Assembly (NCBI RefSeq): GCF_900101395.1 | Contig: NZ_FMZO01000002.1 | Location: 571,840 to 635,839 of the forward strand | Reading direction: 5' to 3' | DNA: 64,000 nt | Origin: Niabella drilacis | GTDB taxonomy: Bacteria; Bacteroidota; Bacteroidia; Chitinophagales; Chitinophagaceae | In this document: piece after piece, positions 1-8,263 of the stretch | How positions within the stretch are numbered: position 1 is the stretch's first letter | Layout: each line of letters begins with the position of its first letter | Position numbers and translations under genes: made by a program | Notes under the pieces: model-generated | The model's database searches: none | The model's input: only the letters and a program-made list of their open reading frames with translations | What the model was told of the DNA's origin: nothing

Positions 1-881
1 TTGTTGGAACGATGCCAGCGGTCGGCCAGGAGCCCGCCCAGGAGTACGCCGGCGAAGCTGAGCGGGTATACATACCATGTTGCGTAGATGCCGGCCTGGG
101 TTTGGGTGAGGTTAAAGTGTTCCTTGTAGTAGGTAGGAAGCCACCCCAGGATCATCCAGCCCACCACACCCATAAGCCCCCAGAAAATAACCAGCAGGAC
201 AAAGGAGGAATGGCGGAACAGGTTTTTGATCCCGTCTGTAAAGCGCAGGGGAGATACTGCCGCCGGGGTTGATGGAGGTGGCATACGCCCCGGCGCGTCT
301 TTGAGCCAGAAAAGCATAAATACGGCATAAACGATACCGAAAATACCAAATACGGTAAATGCAGAGCTCCAGTGATGATTTTCGGCAATCCATCCGCCTA
401 AAAATCCCATAGACTGGCCAATCATGATGCCGCCATTGTGGATGCCGGTTGCCAGTGAGCGGGTATTGCCCTGGTGGTAATCTGCTATGAGGGCAAGTGC
501 CGCGGGAATATAACAGGCCTCGCTGATGCCCATCAGGGCACGTGTTGCCAGCAATTGTTCAAAATTTTGCGCATGGGCAGTAAGCCAGGTTACGGCCGAC
601 CATACAAAGAGGCTGACGATAATGACCCGGCTGCGGCTGAACCGGTCTGCAAGAAAACCGGCATAAGGGCTCAGGAGGCCATATACCCACAGGAAAACGG
701 AGGTCAGCAGGCCAAACTGGGCATCGGTCATCGGTATCGCTTCTACGATGGAGCCGCGCATGGTGGTAAGCATGATGCGGTCCAGGTAATTAAGAAAGCC
801 TATGACAAATAAAAGAAAAACGGTGAGCCAGGCACCGCGTGTGGCTTTTGCAGCAGGCAGGAGATCGTTATGCATATTCAT
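1..881 (-). CDS. MFS transporter, N-terminal part (gene runs off the window start)
   Basis: The reverse strand is open without a stop from an ATG at 881 to the window edge, giving about 293 residues. The protein begins MNMHNDLLPAAKATRG, then has a first membrane segment with FLNYLDRIMLTTMRGSI, the loop ADRFSRSRVI typical of the major facilitator superfamily between helices 2 and 3, and further hydrophobic segments up to the edge (roughly the first eight helices). It is an inner-membrane secondary transporter. It is divergent from the sodium:solute symporter at 1084 and lies beside sialidase- and lyase-family genes, so a sialic acid or related sugar-acid substrate is a reasonable inference; the sequence itself does not fix the substrate. 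The remaining C-terminal third is outside the window. Confidence 0.85.
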   Translation of the reverse strand, partial: MNMHNDLLPAAKATRGAWLTVFLLFVIGFLNYLDRIMLTTMRGSIVEAIPMTDAQFGLLTSVFLWVYGLLSPYAGFLADRFSRSRVIIVSLFVWSAVTWLTAHAQNFEQLLATRALMGISEACYIPAALALIADYHQGNTRSLATGIHNGGIMIGQSMGFLGGWIAENHHWSSAFTVFGIFGIVYAVFMLFWLKDAPGRMPPPSTPAAVSPLRFTDGIKNLFRHSSFVLLVIFWGLMGVVGWMILGWLPTYYKEHFNLTQTQAGIYATWYVYPLSFAGVLLGGLLADRWHRSN

Positions 882-1083
882 CAGGCCGAAGGTAGGGGTT
901 GTCGCCGATTCCTTTTGTTACTTTTATTTTTGATTATGATACTATATTGCGGCAAAGGGCATCAGCAGGCTCCCGGGGCAGGATCGTATAAAAAACGGGC
1001 AAATATTTAAATTGCGGGCTGCGCGTACAGTGATATTTTTACATCCCGGTCCGGGAGCTTCCAATGAACGATAAATTTTGCAT

Positions 1084-2649
1084 ATGAAGAAATTGCCTTT
1101 TATTGACTTAAGTGTGATCCTGCTTTACCTGGTTGCCATGGTACTGGTAGGATACCTGTTCTCAAAGAAGAACAAAAATGCCGATCAGTTCACAACAGCC
1201 TCCGGCCGTATACCGGGCTGGGCGGTGGGACTTTCTATTTATGCCACTTTTTTGAGCAGCAACACGTTTCTTGGCGTTCCGGGAAAAGCTTTTGGAAGCA
1301 ACTGGAATGCATTTGCGTTCAGCCTTTCCATGCCGCTGGCAGCCTGGGTAGCAGCAAAATACTTTGTTCCGTTCTACCGCGGTGTAGGCGAAGTATCGGC
1401 CTATACCAACCTGGAGAAGCGGTTTGGCCCCTGGGCCCGCACCTATGCCGTGATCTGTTTTTTGCTCACGCAGATCGCCCGTATGGGATCCATCTTCTTT
1501 GGCTTGTCGCTTACACTTCAGGCGCTTACCGGGTTTAATATGCAGGTTATTATGCTGGTTACGGGGGCCTGTATCATCCTTTATACAGTGATGGGGGGCA
1601 TCGAAGCGGTGATCTGGACGGAAGTGGTACAGGGTATTTTAAAAACACTGGGCGCTATCCTTATCGTATACCTGGTTATCTCCAATGTAAACGGAGGCAT
1701 TTCTACGATCATGGATATCGGGAAGGCGGATCATAAATTCAGTTTGGGCGGCCTGAACCTCGACTTTACCAGTTCCGGTTTTTGGGTGGTGCTGTTATAC
1801 GGCTTCTTTATCAATCTTAATAATTTTGGTATGGATCAGAACTATGTGCAGCGCTATCATACCGCCACCTCTCAAAAGGAAGCAGCCCGCTCAGTCTGGC
1901 TCTGTGTCTGGATCTATATCCCGGCATCCCTGCTGTTCTTTATCATTGGTACCTGCCTGTACGCCTATTACCAGCTCAACCCGGCATTGCTGGATGCGGT
2001 GAAGCTGCAGGTAGCAACCGAGCGGCTGGGCCAGGGTGCAGCATCCGGGCAGGTGGCGGCGTTGGCGGCCAGCCTGGCCCCGGGAGATTATGGCGATAAG
2101 GTAATGCCGCATTTCATGGTGACGATGATCCCTGCCGGCCTGGTGGGACTGATCATTTCAGCAATATTATCGGCTGGTATGAGTACGATCAGTTCCGGGA
2201 TGAATGCCTCCGCTACGGTGTTTGCAGAGGATATCTATAAAAGATATATTAAGCGTGACATGAACGGAGCACAGGGACTGCGTTTATTACACGTAGCCAC
2301 CGTGGTATTTGGTTTTTTGGGAATGATCGCGGGGGTATTGATGATTGGGGTTAAGAGTGTGCTGGATATCTGGTGGCAGCTTTCCGGCATCTTTGCCGGT
2401 GGAATGCTGGGCCTGTTCCTGTTGGGGATCATCAGTAGGAAGACCGGCAATACGGCGGCGCTCCTGGCCACTGTTACCGGTATCATAGTGATCCTGTGGA
2501 TGACCTTCTCCGCCTGGATACCGGAAACTTATCACTATGTAAAAAGTGCGCTGCATGCCAATATGATCATTGTAGTAGGTACCCTGGTGATCTTCCTGTC
2601 TGGCCTTTTGTTTACCAGGTTTCAAAAAAAAGGAATGCCCCGGAGCTGA
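1084..2649 (+). CDS. sodium:solute symporter (SSS/SLC5 family)
   Basis: A 521-residue inner-membrane Na+-coupled transporter. About 13 hydrophobic segments are visible, with the SSS N-terminal pattern (LSVILLYLVAMVLVGYLFSKK, then ADQFTTASGRIPGWAVGLS and the FLSSNTFLGVPG stretch). I start it at the ATG at 1084; the open frame extends two codons upstream to a TTG that has no support. Neighbours (MFS transporter, a truncated DapA/NanA-family gene and a sialidase-like gene) suggest uptake of sialic acid or a related sugar acid, as in SiaT-type SSS transporters; this is inference. The last few residues may have been altered, because the stop codon lies at the junction where the downstream lyase-family gene has lost its 5' half. 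Confidence 0.9.
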   Translation: MKKLPFIDLSVILLYLVAMVLVGYLFSKKNKNADQFTTASGRIPGWAVGLSIYATFLSSNTFLGVPGKAFGSNWNAFAFSLSMPLAAWVAAKYFVPFYRGVGEVSAYTNLEKRFGPWARTYAVICFLLTQIARMGSIFFGLSLTLQALTGFNMQVIMLVTGACIILYTVMGGIEAVIWTEVVQGILKTLGAILIVYLVISNVNGGISTIMDIGKADHKFSLGGLNLDFTSSGFWVVLLYGFFINLNNFGMDQNYVQRYHTATSQKEAARSVWLCVWIYIPASLLFFIIGTCLYAYYQLNPALLDAVKLQVATERLGQGAASGQVAALAASLAPGDYGDKVMPHFMVTMIPAGLVGLIISAILSAGMSTISSGMNASATVFAEDIYKRYIKRDMNGAQGLRLLHVATVVFGFLGMIAGVLMIGVKSVLDIWWQLSGIFAGGMLGLFLLGIISRKTGNTAALLATVTGIIVILWMTFSAWIPETYHYVKSALHANMIIVVGTLVIFLSGLLFTRFQKKGMPRS

Positions 2650-3164
2650 AATACAGCCCGGTTCCTTACAAAGTCCTGCTTTCCCCGGAGCTGCTGGCCC
2701 GGCTGGTAGCAACGGGAAGGGTGATCTACGATAAAGACACCAGTTTGGATATAGATCAGGTGCGGGCTAAGAACCGCTTGTGCCCGGAAAACAGGGGATT
2801 TGGCGTTTATGACGCATATATGGGGCATGCGGTGGCCTCGCTTCGGTCAGGTACTGCGGGTCTCTCCTGTATCCAGGGAAATTATTTTCCCGAACTGGTT
2901 AGCTGGTTGTGCAGCAATTACGATAATAGTGCACTCCGGAAAGAGGTAGACAAAGTGCAGCAATTCTTCAGCGAGGAAATGGAAGTGATGCATAAAGACT
3001 ATCCTAAATCGGCAAAATACTATCTATGGAAAAAAGGAATGAATCTCTCTGTGTTTACCCGGGACTCCGGAAACAGCCAGGTTTCTTACGGGATGAAGGA
3101 GGATATGGAAAAACTGGAACGGAGTTATGGGAGGCTGCTGGCACAGATCCCGGGTCAGCTATGA
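2646..3164 (+). pseudogene. 5'-truncated dihydrodipicolinate synthase / N-acetylneuraminate lyase family gene
   Basis: From about 2646 the frame reads like the second half of a DapA/NanA-family TIM-barrel lyase: YSPVPYKVLLSPELLARL corresponds to the YN-P...SPELLARL region, IYDKDTS holds the lysine expected to form the Schiff base, and GLSCIQGNYFPELVSWL matches the segment near the end of the barrel. About 172 codons remain from a family usually near 300. The first half, with the GTTGE-type phosphate/carboxylate loop, is absent: immediately upstream is the 3' end of the symporter gene, read in another frame. The nearest ATG (2496) lies inside the symporter gene. Best explained by a deletion that fused the two genes. 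If translated it would be half a barrel and very unlikely to be active. Confidence 0.75.
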
Positions 3165-3289
3165 CCCCGGGAGCCGTACCGGGCAGTGGGTATTCATGGG
3201 TTAAGTTGTGATCATAAAGATCCATATCTTAGACTAATTTTAAATTGAAGGGGGAAGGTGTTACAATTCCTCTGCGTAAACGGGAATTT

Positions 3290-4492
3290 ATGATAAAAAC
3301 AGTGATGGCAGTATTGCTTCTTGGCGCAGCGGCGCTGGCCGGCAGCGGGAACGCCCGGGCACAGGGATCAGGAGATGCTCCGGGTACCATAGTGACCTAT
3401 AGCCCGGCTGCCAGCATGCAGTATATAGGCTCACCCAGCCTGGCCACCCTTCCCAATGGCGATTATGTGGCTTCACATGATTTCTTTGGCCCGGGCAGTT
3501 CAGAGTTTGTGCAGGCGGTTACCCGGGTATTCCGGTCAGCTGACCGGGGGAGAACCTGGAAGCAGGTAAGTGAAATATCAGGTGCTTTCTGGTCCAGTCT
3601 GTTTGTGCATAAAGGTATGCTGTACCTGCTGGGCCCGGATCGTCATCATGGCACCGTATTGATCCGGCGTTCAGAAGATGGAGGAAGAACCTGGACGAAG
3701 CCAACGGGAGCGGGTAACGGGTTACTGCTCCAGGGAATGTATCATTGTGCCCCCATGCCGGTTGTGGCTTATAACGGACGGCTGTGGCGCCCTATGGAAA
3801 CCGCCCATGGCCCGGTTCTGCAATGGGGAAAACGTTATGGTGCCATGGTGATGTCCGCGCCGGTAGATGCAGATATTTTAAATGCGGGATCATGGAGCAC
3901 CAGCAGCGTTCTGTACTATGATAGTACTTATCTGAATGGCCGGTTTGGCGGCTGGCTGGAAGGTAATTTTGTAGTGGATAAAAATGGACAGCTATGGGAT
4001 ATGCTCAGGGTAGACGATAAGGCCAGCTTTGATGAAAAAGCGGCCATGGTGGCTGTATCGGCTGATGGTAAGACCTTACGTTTTGACCGGGAAAAGGGGT
4101 TTATTCCTTTTGATGGAGGAAGCAAGAAATTTGTCATAAAGTATGATAGCGTTTCTCATTACTACTACGCATTAACAAATTCGGTTCCACAAAAATACCG
4201 GGACAAATATCCGGGACGTAATCCCGCAACTTTCCGAAATGTATTGATGTTGCGAAAATCCGGTGATCTGGTCCATTGGGAGGATGTACAGGTGATCCTG
4301 GAGCATCCGGATGTACTGAAACATGGGTTCCAATATGTAGACTGGTCATTTGAGGGAAAGGATATCATCTTTCTTTGCCGGACCGCCTGTTTTGATGGTA
4401 AGGAAGAAGCACATAATAATCACGACGCCAACTTTCTGACCTTTCACCGCATTAAGAATTTCAGGAGTATGGGAGCTGACCGCATTCCGTAA
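3290..4492 (+). CDS. secreted sialidase-family (exo-alpha-sialidase-like) protein
   Basis: A 400-residue protein with an N-terminal signal peptide (MIKTVMAVLLLGAAALAG...ARAQ), so it is exported. Two Asp-box motifs of the sialidase beta-propeller are clear: SADRGRTW and SEDGGRTW, about 40 residues apart, followed by propeller-like strands. Such BNR-repeat proteins hydrolyse terminal sialic acids or related sugars, though the family also has non-sialidase members. I chose the ATG at 3290 because it gives a proper signal peptide; the frame continues to a TTG at 3245. It is last in the cluster of MFS, SSS and lyase-family genes, consistent with release of a sugar outside the cell followed by uptake. 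The catalytic arginine triad cannot be assigned with certainty by eye. Confidence 0.75.
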   Translation: MIKTVMAVLLLGAAALAGSGNARAQGSGDAPGTIVTYSPAASMQYIGSPSLATLPNGDYVASHDFFGPGSSEFVQAVTRVFRSADRGRTWKQVSEISGAFWSSLFVHKGMLYLLGPDRHHGTVLIRRSEDGGRTWTKPTGAGNGLLLQGMYHCAPMPVVAYNGRLWRPMETAHGPVLQWGKRYGAMVMSAPVDADILNAGSWSTSSVLYYDSTYLNGRFGGWLEGNFVVDKNGQLWDMLRVDDKASFDEKAAMVAVSADGKTLRFDREKGFIPFDGGSKKFVIKYDSVSHYYYALTNSVPQKYRDKYPGRNPATFRNVLMLRKSGDLVHWEDVQVILEHPDVLKHGFQYVDWSFEGKDIIFLCRTACFDGKEEAHNNHDANFLTFHRIKNFRSMGADRIP

Positions 4493-4532
4493 CGGACTGT
4501 TGCTGCCGACGTAAATCAACAGCTATAAATGT

Positions 4533-5444
4533 TTATTTGTTTTTCAGCGTGTTGCGTACTTCGAGTACAAAATCTACGGGCACGCCGGCGAAAGCCGCAA
4601 TTTCATCTTCAGTGAATTGATTAGCTGTCAGTAAATTACCGACGATTTCGATCTTTCCCTGCAATTTCCCCTCGGTCCTTCCTTTTTGAAGAATTTCCTG
4701 GGTTTCCCTTTCTCTTATCATTTCAACGATACCCATATGCCTGCTTTTTTGCGTAATGGAATCAATTTCTTCATCAAATTTATTGTTATTTTCCCGGTTG
4801 GCAAAAACTACATAGTTCCGGATAAAGTAAAAGATCCCTTTTATGACCGCCCTGGAAAATTTTTGTTCCAATAACCGGCGTACAAGAGCTGTTTTAAGAT
4901 CAAAAAGCGCCTTGTCTGTAAGCCGGCTGCGCTGCAGGGCCAGCAATGTTGTAAGGATCACGAATGCAAAAGGATTGCTACTTTTTAACAGCGTTTCTGC
5001 GTCCTGTGCAATGATCTTATAGCTGTTAAAGCAGAAATGAACAGCCGTTCCCAGGAATTCGCAACGGTATTCTTTGGGATAGAATTTTTTATTCCTGTCG
5101 GTTAACAACACTATAGCGGTTATCCGCTGCCGGTAGCGGTCAAAGATGCGGTAATAGTACCGGTACATCCGTTCTTCGAACTGGTTGTCCACATAGCCCT
5201 GAACCTCCACATGAACAAGTATCCATTGCTCGTTTCCTTCCCGGGTAAATACCTTCACCAGTTTATCCACGTATTTTGGCGATTCAGTGGCTGCCTCCAC
5301 GGCGATCTGCGCCATCTCCTTGTCGAGGTACACAAATTCCCTTTTCATGTCGAAGATCTGATCAGCATTGGTGAAAAAGAATCGCAGAAAATCGGCAAAC
5401 AGGTCCTCCAGGATACCTTTCCACAGGGAATCGTCGAAGCGCAT
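4533..5444 (-). CDS. Rpn/PD-(D/E)XK nuclease family protein (transposase-like)
   Basis: 303 residues. The N-terminal part has the PD-(D/E)XK-like core seen in Rpn and related putative transposases: LDKEMAQIAVE, DKLVKVFTREGNEQW and the strand ILVHVEVQG, where E-x-Q stands in for the E-x-K metal-binding motif as is common in this family, then FEERMYRYYYRIFDRY. The C-terminal third is charged and helical (RERETQEILQKGRTEGKLQGK), also typical. Rpn proteins are linked to RecA-independent recombination in E. coli, and many are solitary genes of unknown role. No terminal inverted repeats or partner genes are seen, so there is no evidence that it moves. It converges with the sialidase-like gene and is divergent from the gene at 5597. 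Confidence 0.75.
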   Translation of the reverse strand: MRFDDSLWKGILEDLFADFLRFFFTNADQIFDMKREFVYLDKEMAQIAVEAATESPKYVDKLVKVFTREGNEQWILVHVEVQGYVDNQFEERMYRYYYRIFDRYRQRITAIVLLTDRNKKFYPKEYRCEFLGTAVHFCFNSYKIIAQDAETLLKSSNPFAFVILTTLLALQRSRLTDKALFDLKTALVRRLLEQKFSRAVIKGIFYFIRNYVVFANRENNNKFDEEIDSITQKSRHMGIVEMIRERETQEILQKGRTEGKLQGKIEIVGNLLTANQFTEDEIAAFAGVPVDFVLEVRNTLKNK

Positions 5445-5555
5445 AGGTTATGTGTTTTAACAGGTGCACTTTAAAATTACGATAATAAAATGAATAGCGG
5501 TAAGATCGTATAGCAGGATGCAAAGAAAGCGAAAGAAAAATACGAATGGAGTAAG

Positions 5556-5563
5556 TACTTTTG
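5556..5563 (+). promoter_or_regulatory. TAnnTTTG (-7) promoter element for the YidR-like gene
   Basis: TACTTTTG fits the Bacteroidota -7 consensus and lies 33 nt before the ATG at 5597. It overlaps the upstream in-frame TTG at 5561, which rules that codon out as a start. Confidence 0.5.
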
Positions 5564-5596
5564 AATACGGCATTTTGTGATACGGATGTTTTACGA

Positions 5597-6961
5597 ATGA
5601 ATAATTACCCGGCAATGTTTAATAACAGGTGGTTTTCTATATGTTCAATAGCAGGAATATTTATGGGAATGCATAGTTGTGTACCAGGAAAAGAGGAAAA
5701 GGCAGTCATGCAATTGACCAGTACCGCAATGGGACATACGCTGCATCACAACGGCGTGTTTTCAAAAGATGGTCATTGGATTGTTTTTGACGGGAGAAAT
5801 CAAGATACCAGGATCGGGGAAACGGGTATGATCGGTATGGTGCACCTCCATACGCATGAAGAAAAGACCATTTATCAAACGCAAAATGCGACTCCGTATG
5901 GACCGGGGGTAGGCGCCGCTTCGTTTAGCCCGGTGATCAACCGGGTACTGTTTATTCACGGGCTGGTTGATGCCGGTAAAGAACAACCTTACGATATATC
6001 CCGCCGGACAGGCGTGGCCGTTGACCTGGAACAACCGTTCCGGCCGGTTTTTATGGATGCAAGGGATATGACAGCTCCTTATATTCCGGGTTCTTTAAGA
6101 GGTGGTACCCATTCCCATTGCTGGAGCGGGGACGGCCGTTTGATCAGCTTTACCTACAATGACGCACTGATAGCTCCGGAGCTTCGGACCGTGGGAGTGA
6201 TGTTGGACGGGGGGCGTCCTGTTCTGGTGGACACAGCATCCGGAAATAACAGTGGGTTGTATTTTGCGGCTGTTATTGCGGAGGTTGTTCCGCTTCCGAA
6301 GCCGGGGTCGGACAACATCAGCAAAGCGTTTGATGAATGCTGGGTGGGGACGTCTGGCTATACCAATGCTTCCGGGCAGCGGATTGCTTATGCCATCGCC
6401 TTCCAGGGAAACACCCGGAACCGGAGAGGGGAAACTGTTACCGAAATATTTATTGCAGATCTTGACCCTGCGGAAATAGTAAAAGATACTGCAGCAACCG
6501 GCACCTGCGGAGAAAGGCCGCATGTTCCAAACGGCGTAAGGGTGCGGAGGGCAACCAGAACCGAAAAAGGCTTATCGCAGGTAAGACATTGGCTGCGCTC
6601 TTCGCCGGATGGCCGGTTTATTTATGCCCTGGCTCCGGATGATACGGGTATTGCACAGGTTGTGCGTTGTACGGTCAATAACGGCCAGGTTAGCTATATG
6701 ACACACAATACGACCCCGGTTGACTATTCGTTTAACCTGAACCCGGGCGGAACCCATATCGCTTATGTAACGGACAACAATGTTTATTTGTTAGACCTGC
6801 TGGCAAATAAAAGCAGGCAGGTAACGTTTAACAAGCCGGACGATCCTAAGGTAGCAGGCGCTCCTTCATTTTCTCCTGATGGCCGGATGCTGGTCTTTAA
6901 CCAGTACAGGCCGCAGGAGGGGCAACTATGGCTGCAGGTTATGGCGGTTGCGCTGCACTGA
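5597..6961 (+). CDS. YidR-like (DUF3748-type) beta-propeller lipoprotein
   Basis: 454 residues. The N terminus has a hydrophobic segment ending in a lipobox (GMHSC), so the mature protein is probably a lipid-anchored envelope protein. The body has TolB/WD40-like propeller strands (SKDGHWIVFDGRNQDTR, SFSPVINRVLFIHG, SSPDGRFIYALAPDD, SFSPDGRMLVFNQYRP), resembling E. coli YidR (DUF3748). The biochemical role of that family is not established. The start at 5597 is preferred because a TAnnTTTG element sits at 5556-5563. It stands between a nuclease-like gene and an AraC-type regulator in the same direction; the 299 nt gap to the latter argues against a tight operon. The family call is by eye. Confidence 0.65.
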   Translation: MNNYPAMFNNRWFSICSIAGIFMGMHSCVPGKEEKAVMQLTSTAMGHTLHHNGVFSKDGHWIVFDGRNQDTRIGETGMIGMVHLHTHEEKTIYQTQNATPYGPGVGAASFSPVINRVLFIHGLVDAGKEQPYDISRRTGVAVDLEQPFRPVFMDARDMTAPYIPGSLRGGTHSHCWSGDGRLISFTYNDALIAPELRTVGVMLDGGRPVLVDTASGNNSGLYFAAVIAEVVPLPKPGSDNISKAFDECWVGTSGYTNASGQRIAYAIAFQGNTRNRRGETVTEIFIADLDPAEIVKDTAATGTCGERPHVPNGVRVRRATRTEKGLSQVRHWLRSSPDGRFIYALAPDDTGIAQVVRCTVNNGQVSYMTHNTTPVDYSFNLNPGGTHIAYVTDNNVYLLDLLANKSRQVTFNKPDDPKVAGAPSFSPDGRMLVFNQYRPQEGQLWLQVMAVALH

Positions 6962-7260
6962 CTGGTGCCGGTTGGTTGAATGGTTATGCGCTCCCGTCAC
7001 ACGGGGCTGCATAAACTTTTCCTGCGGGAAGCCGACGAGCTCCTGTTTTGAACAGTATGACCCGGAAATGAGCCGTTGACGATACAGGTATAGCCTTTAA
7101 AAGGGAAAGCACCTTGCGCAGTACCTGGACCTTTTGCAATGGTGAAGTCGCTTTTTTAGAGGAAATAGCTATAAATTCGTAGAGATACACATAATGACAA
7201 CAGCGGCAGGGCCCGATGGTTGTATAGAAAGACCTGTTATAACTTAACGTTTTGCGTTTT

Positions 7261-8142
7261 ATGAAGCTTCATTTTCACAAAGTGCCGGTGCCATTACAGG
7301 ATTCTTTTTCGATAAGGCATGATCGTGCTCCCAATTTTGGTAAACCCCTGCATTATCATCCTGAACTGGAATTGCATTTTACAATAAAAGGAACGGGGAT
7401 CCGGCTGATTGGTGACAATGTGGCGCACTTTAAAGAAGGCGAAGTGATCTTGCTGGGTGAGAACCTTCCCCATGCCTGGAGAGGGAAAGAACAGGAGACC
7501 GGAACCATTATGGAGGGCTCCTGGGTGGAGGCCATCGTAATCCAGTTTTCAACGGAATGCCTGGGCAGCGGGTTTTTTCAATTGCCGGAAGCATATTTGC
7601 TGCCCCGGATCTTTGATTTGGCAAAAAAGGGATTGCTGTTCCATGGTACATCGTCTGGCCTCATAAAGGAACTGATGTACCGGTCTGTAACAGCAACCCG
7701 CTTTGAACGGGTGCTTATCCTGTTACAGATATTGCAGGTGATCAGCGAACGGGAGGAGTTTACAACCATTGCGTCTGCGCATGCTTTTTATAAACCCGGC
7801 GCGCATGAATCGGTGCGGTTCAATAATGTGCTTGCATTTACGCTGGCAAATTTTAAAAGGGAAATATCGCTCGAAGAAGCTGCGGCTGTCGGCAACCTGA
7901 GCCTTACTTCTTTTTGCCGCTATTTTAAAACGGTAACCAATAAGACCTACCTGGATTTTCTTACCGAGGTAAGGATCAGCCATACCTGCCGGATGATTAT
8001 CGAAGACCGGTATCCGATTGCTATGATCTGTTATGAATGCGGGTTTAACAATGTTTCCAATTTTTACCGGCATTTTAAGAAGTATACCGGTATGACGCCC
8101 TTTGAATACAGGAAACTTTACAAGAAGGAAGCTTCCGCATAG
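7261..8142 (+). CDS. AraC-family transcriptional regulator
   Basis: 293 residues. The N-terminal half looks like a cupin-type ligand-binding domain (LHYHPELELHFTIKGTGIRLIGD, then FKEGEVILLGENLPHAW, the usual His-rich beta-barrel signature). The C-terminal hundred residues hold the two helix-turn-helix units: ISLEEAAAVGNLSLTSFCRYFK and the AraC signature IAMICYECGFNNVSNFYRHFKKYTGMTPFEYR. It is a cytoplasmic one-component regulator, probably sensing a sugar or small metabolite. The ATG at 7261 is preferred over the TTG nine bases upstream. It converges on the GH32 gene, and no target can be read from the sequence. Confidence 0.92.
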   Translation: MKLHFHKVPVPLQDSFSIRHDRAPNFGKPLHYHPELELHFTIKGTGIRLIGDNVAHFKEGEVILLGENLPHAWRGKEQETGTIMEGSWVEAIVIQFSTECLGSGFFQLPEAYLLPRIFDLAKKGLLFHGTSSGLIKELMYRSVTATRFERVLILLQILQVISEREEFTTIASAHAFYKPGAHESVRFNNVLAFTLANFKREISLEEAAAVGNLSLTSFCRYFKTVTNKTYLDFLTEVRISHTCRMIIEDRYPIAMICYECGFNNVSNFYRHFKKYTGMTPFEYRKLYKKEASA

Positions 8143-8263
8143 CCGGAGCTGCAGATCGCAGGTTCCGCTACATGCAGCGCCCGTATCAACAGGAGACAGG
8201 GTAGGCATGCAAAACAAAAGCGCTTTGCGGGTTTTATTACGGTTGTTGGGGTTTCCTGCAGGA

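Noticed and set aside
1078-1083. TTG start two codons before the symporter ATG
   Set aside because: The ATG at 1084 is the natural start; nothing supports the TTG.
3026-3211. 61-codon frame within the lyase remnant
   Set aside because: It is a different frame over recognisable lyase-family coding sequence.
4533-5444. Active insertion sequence
   Set aside because: The gene is nuclease/transposase-like, but no terminal inverted repeats, target duplication or second gene is visible.
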